Made by a program: the position numbers and the translations under genes. Under the pieces are notes generated by a model, which did no database searches, was not told where the DNA came from, and worked only from the letters and a program-made list of their open reading frames with translations. Positions 62,144 to 64,000 of a DNA stretch of 64,000 nucleotides are shown piece by piece; positions within the stretch are counted from its first letter, which is position 1, and each line of letters begins with the position of its first letter. This DNA is from Halopseudomonas xiamenensis (GTDB taxonomy: Bacteria; Pseudomonadota; Gammaproteobacteria; Pseudomonadales; Pseudomonadaceae): assembly GCF_014219065.1 (NCBI RefSeq), contig NZ_JACLGO010000001.1, positions 124,001 to 188,000 on the forward strand. Direction: 5' to 3'.

Positions 62144-63523
62144 CTAGATGATCACCTTGTCCCGCAGCTTGCGGGCTGCCAGTTCCAGTGCCTTGACGAT
62201 CTCTTCCTTGTCGTAGTTGCGGATGCCATTGGTGTCCAGGTACATGGAGAAGCCGGGCAGCTCGTGCTCGACGAAGGTAGGTGCGGCGCCCAGGTCGCGG
62301 CGCAGGCCGACCACCTGGTAGATCTGGACTGGTCGGGTGAAGCCCTTGACGTTGATATGGCCCTTGTCGCGGCACATGACCAGGTCCTTGGTCAGCGACC
62401 AGGTTTCATGCGGGATCAATATCTCACCGGCTTCGGCGGCACTCTCCAGGCGGCTGGCCAGGTTCACCTCGCGGCCGATGATGGTGTAGTCCATGCGCAT
62501 GTCGGCACCGAAGTTGCCCACCGTGCAGTAGCCGGTACTCAGGCCCATGCGGATTTCCAGTGGCCGGGTGATGCCCTGGCTGCGCCACTGCTGGCGCAGC
62601 ACCTTCATGTGCTTGCGCATGGCGATGGCCATGCATACCGCGGCCTCGGCATCCTGCTTGGCGCCGCGGCTGACCGGATCGCCGAAGAACACCATGACGC
62701 TATCGCCGATGAACTTGTCGATGGTGCCGCCGTACTGCAGGGCGATGCGTGACATCTCGTTGAGATAGTTGTTCAGCAGGTCGGTCAGCGCCTCGGCTTC
62801 CATTTCCTCGGCCAGCTCGGTGAAGCCACGAATGTCGGAGAAGAACACCGTCAGCTTCTTGCGCCGGGTTTCCAGGGTGACCCGCTGGTTGCCGGAGAAG
62901 ATCGACTGCCATACCTGTGGTGACAGGTACTTGGCCAGGTTGCTGGTCAGCTCGGCGGTCTTCTCCTGTTCGGCGCTGATCAACTGCTGCGCATGTTCCA
63001 GGCGCCGCCCCTGGCGGTAGACGAAGGCGGCGATGATGACCATGAACACACCGCCGCTGGCCAGGCTGCAGAAGGCCAGCAGTGGGCTGCTGGCCAATTG
63101 CGGCGCCGGTGTCAGCAGGGCCGCCGAGAGCATGGTGCCGGTAAGGGTCAGCAGGATGGCGCAGAACAGGTACAGGGGGCCGCCGATGATGATGCTGGCG
63201 AAGCTGATCAGCAATACCAGTACCAGGCTGGGCACCATGCTGAACTGGCACAGGGTGATGAATACACCGGTATGCAGGGCATCCAGCGCCAGCAGCAACA
63301 GGTTCAGGTTGCGCCGGCCAGCCTTGCGCCGCACCTCGGCGATCACCCGCAGTGCATGGGGGTAGATCAACGCGTAGAGCGTGACGCCACCGAGCAGCGG
63401 CGTGAGACCCTGCTCATGGATGAGAGCGGCGAAGATAATCGCCACGCACAGGTAGGCCATGACCCTGGAATAATAACCTTCCAGCGGCGGTCGGACCGGT
63501 TGTATGCGGGTTTGCAAAGTCAT
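62144..63523 (-). CDS. cyaB: Class III adenylate cyclase CyaB (MASE2 sensor)
   Basis: Makes cAMP, which with Vfr controls virulence and motility genes in P. aeruginosa. From ATG 63523 (MTLQTRIQPVRPP) the protein is 459 residues. An N-terminal MASE2 membrane sensor of six helices (about 20-185) is joined by a short coiled coil (AQQLISAEQEKTAELTSNL) to the cyclase domain. The domain has both metal Asp motifs (TVFFSDIRGFTELAEEM and IDKFIGDSVMVFFGDP) and the DYTIIGREVNLASRLES dimer-catalytic loop. Length and layout match CyaB. An AGGGAA site lies upstream. It is convergent with plcP, 9 bases apart. Confidence 0.9.
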   Translation of the reverse strand: MTLQTRIQPVRPPLEGYYSRVMAYLCVAIIFAALIHEQGLTPLLGGVTLYALIYPHALRVIAEVRRKAGRRNLNLLLLALDALHTGVFITLCQFSMVPSLVLVLLISFASIIIGGPLYLFCAILLTLTGTMLSAALLTPAPQLASSPLLAFCSLASGGVFMVIIAAFVYRQGRRLEHAQQLISAEQEKTAELTSNLAKYLSPQVWQSIFSGNQRVTLETRRKKLTVFFSDIRGFTELAEEMEAEALTDLLNNYLNEMSRIALQYGGTIDKFIGDSVMVFFGDPVSRGAKQDAEAAVCMAIAMRKHMKVLRQQWRSQGITRPLEIRMGLSTGYCTVGNFGADMRMDYTIIGREVNLASRLESAAEAGEILIPHETWSLTKDLVMCRDKGHINVKGFTRPVQIYQVVGLRRDLGAAPTFVEHELPGFSMYLDTNGIRNYDKEEIVKALELAARKLRDKVII

Positions 63524-63633
63524 GATCAGTCGTTCCCTGGCCTGATGGACCGGCATTGCTGATCAGCATGGTAGAGCTGATCGGTCCGATATGCCAGACC
63601 GATCTTGATATGCGCGCAGAGGGGGGATGGGTC

Positions 63634-64000
63634 TCAGGCGTACACGGACTGACGCGGCCGTGCGAACACCCGCCGCAGCATGGGCTCGAAGAATTCCAGT
63701 GGCTCGGATGGATAGTCCTGATCGAAGGCCGGCGCATCGTACAGCGCGCAGAATTCGGCGGTGCGCTGGTACAGCGGATGATCCTTGAACTGCTCGCGCA
63801 GGTGCCGGTCCATTCCCAGGTGATGGAAGAAGTAATAGCCCTGGAACACGCCGTGCTTCTCCACCATCCACAGGTTCTCTTCCGAGACGAAGGGCTTGAG
63901 CATGGCGGCGGCGATATCCGGATGGTTGTAGCTGCCGAGGGTGTCGCCGATGTCGTGCAGCAGTGCGCAGATCACGTACTCCTCATCACGCCCATCGCGG
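63634..64000 (-). CDS. HD-domain protein, C-terminal part (5' end beyond window)
   Basis: The frame stays open to the window edge, giving 121 visible residues ending FARPRQSVYA. It contains the metal motif HDIGD near the visible start (EEYVICALLHDIGDTLG), a later His-rich stretch (KHGVFQGYYFFHHLGMDRHLREQF), and the Tyr-Asp-x-Pro-Ala-Phe-Asp segment with LEFFEPMLRRVF. These last blocks recall the HD-domain group that includes mixed-valent di-iron oxygenases such as PhnZ and myo-inositol oxygenase, but the N-terminal ligands are outside the window. Function not assigned. The 110-base gap to cyaB holds nothing recognisable. Confidence 0.8.
   Translation of the reverse strand, partial: RDGRDEEYVICALLHDIGDTLGSYNHPDIAAAMLKPFVSEENLWMVEKHGVFQGYYFFHHLGMDRHLREQFKDHPLYQRTAEFCALYDAPAFDQDYPSEPLEFFEPMLRRVFARPRQSVYA

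Overview
The window is about 64 kb of GC-rich chromosome from a gammaproteobacterium of the genus Pseudomonas in the broad sense. The evidence is the lysC-csrA-tRNA order, an AmrZ homologue, the glcCDEFGB locus, the flgZNMA-cheVR-flgBCDE/flgFGHIJKL arrangement with sigma-54 and sigma-28 promoters, a CyaB-type adenylate cyclase and a PlpD-type autotransporter. A Na+-pumping decarboxylase (oadGAB) and the dispersed repeats would suit a marine or saline member such as the Halopseudomonas (P. pertucinogena) lineage; that is inference. No prophage, integrase, IS transposase, CRISPR array or secondary-metabolite cluster was seen. This is mostly core genome with small oddities.

Layout. 1-1.3 kb: end of lysC, csrA, tRNA-Ser(GCT) and tRNA-Arg(ACG) with clear promoters. 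1.4-6.3 kb: mgtE, then oadGAB behind a palindrome and a terminator-like hairpin. 6.4-7.1 kb: amrZ and tRNA-Arg(CCT), whose acceptor stem carries two adjacent mismatches. 7.5-16.7 kb: glycolate/glyoxylate catabolism, with glcDEFGB divergent from the regulator glcC and a glycolate/lactate permease beyond it. Four TGGTnnnACCA operators lie here as two pairs with nearly equal spacing. 17.1-20.7 kb: an uncharacterised EF-hand membrane protein and an MFS transporter. 20.7-36.6 kb: the flagellar hook, basal body and chemotaxis block. 36.6-38.4 kb: a persulfide-response module (blh, bigR, ygaP-like). 38.4-41.9 kb: cueR, nhaP2, an AEC transporter and a DUF3820 protein. 42.1 kb: 4.5S RNA. 42.4-43.5 kb: a lipase pseudogene. 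43.6-48.2 kb: dnaX-ybaB-recR and small genes, then a TSUP permease. 48.2-55.6 kb: mnmC, a 29-residue membrane ORF, an EamA transporter, fumC, a DUF2059 protein, a BolA-type protein, trhO and a DsbA-like protein. 55.7-64 kb: repeats, a UPF0149 protein, recQ, a REP doublet, plpD, a PHO-box-controlled PlcP-type phosphoesterase, cyaB and a truncated HD-domain gene.

How the parts work together. The glc genes import glycolate, oxidise it to glyoxylate and condense that with acetyl-CoA to malate; oadGAB can decarboxylate oxaloacetate and store energy as a Na+ gradient. The flagellar genes build rod, rings, hook and hook-filament junction, with FlgM/FlgN/FlgA checkpoints and a c-di-GMP brake (FlgZ). 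The most interesting regulatory spot is 61.1-61.3 kb, where two phospholipase-type genes diverge from a region with tandem PHO boxes. This suggests membrane-lipid remodelling under phosphate starvation.
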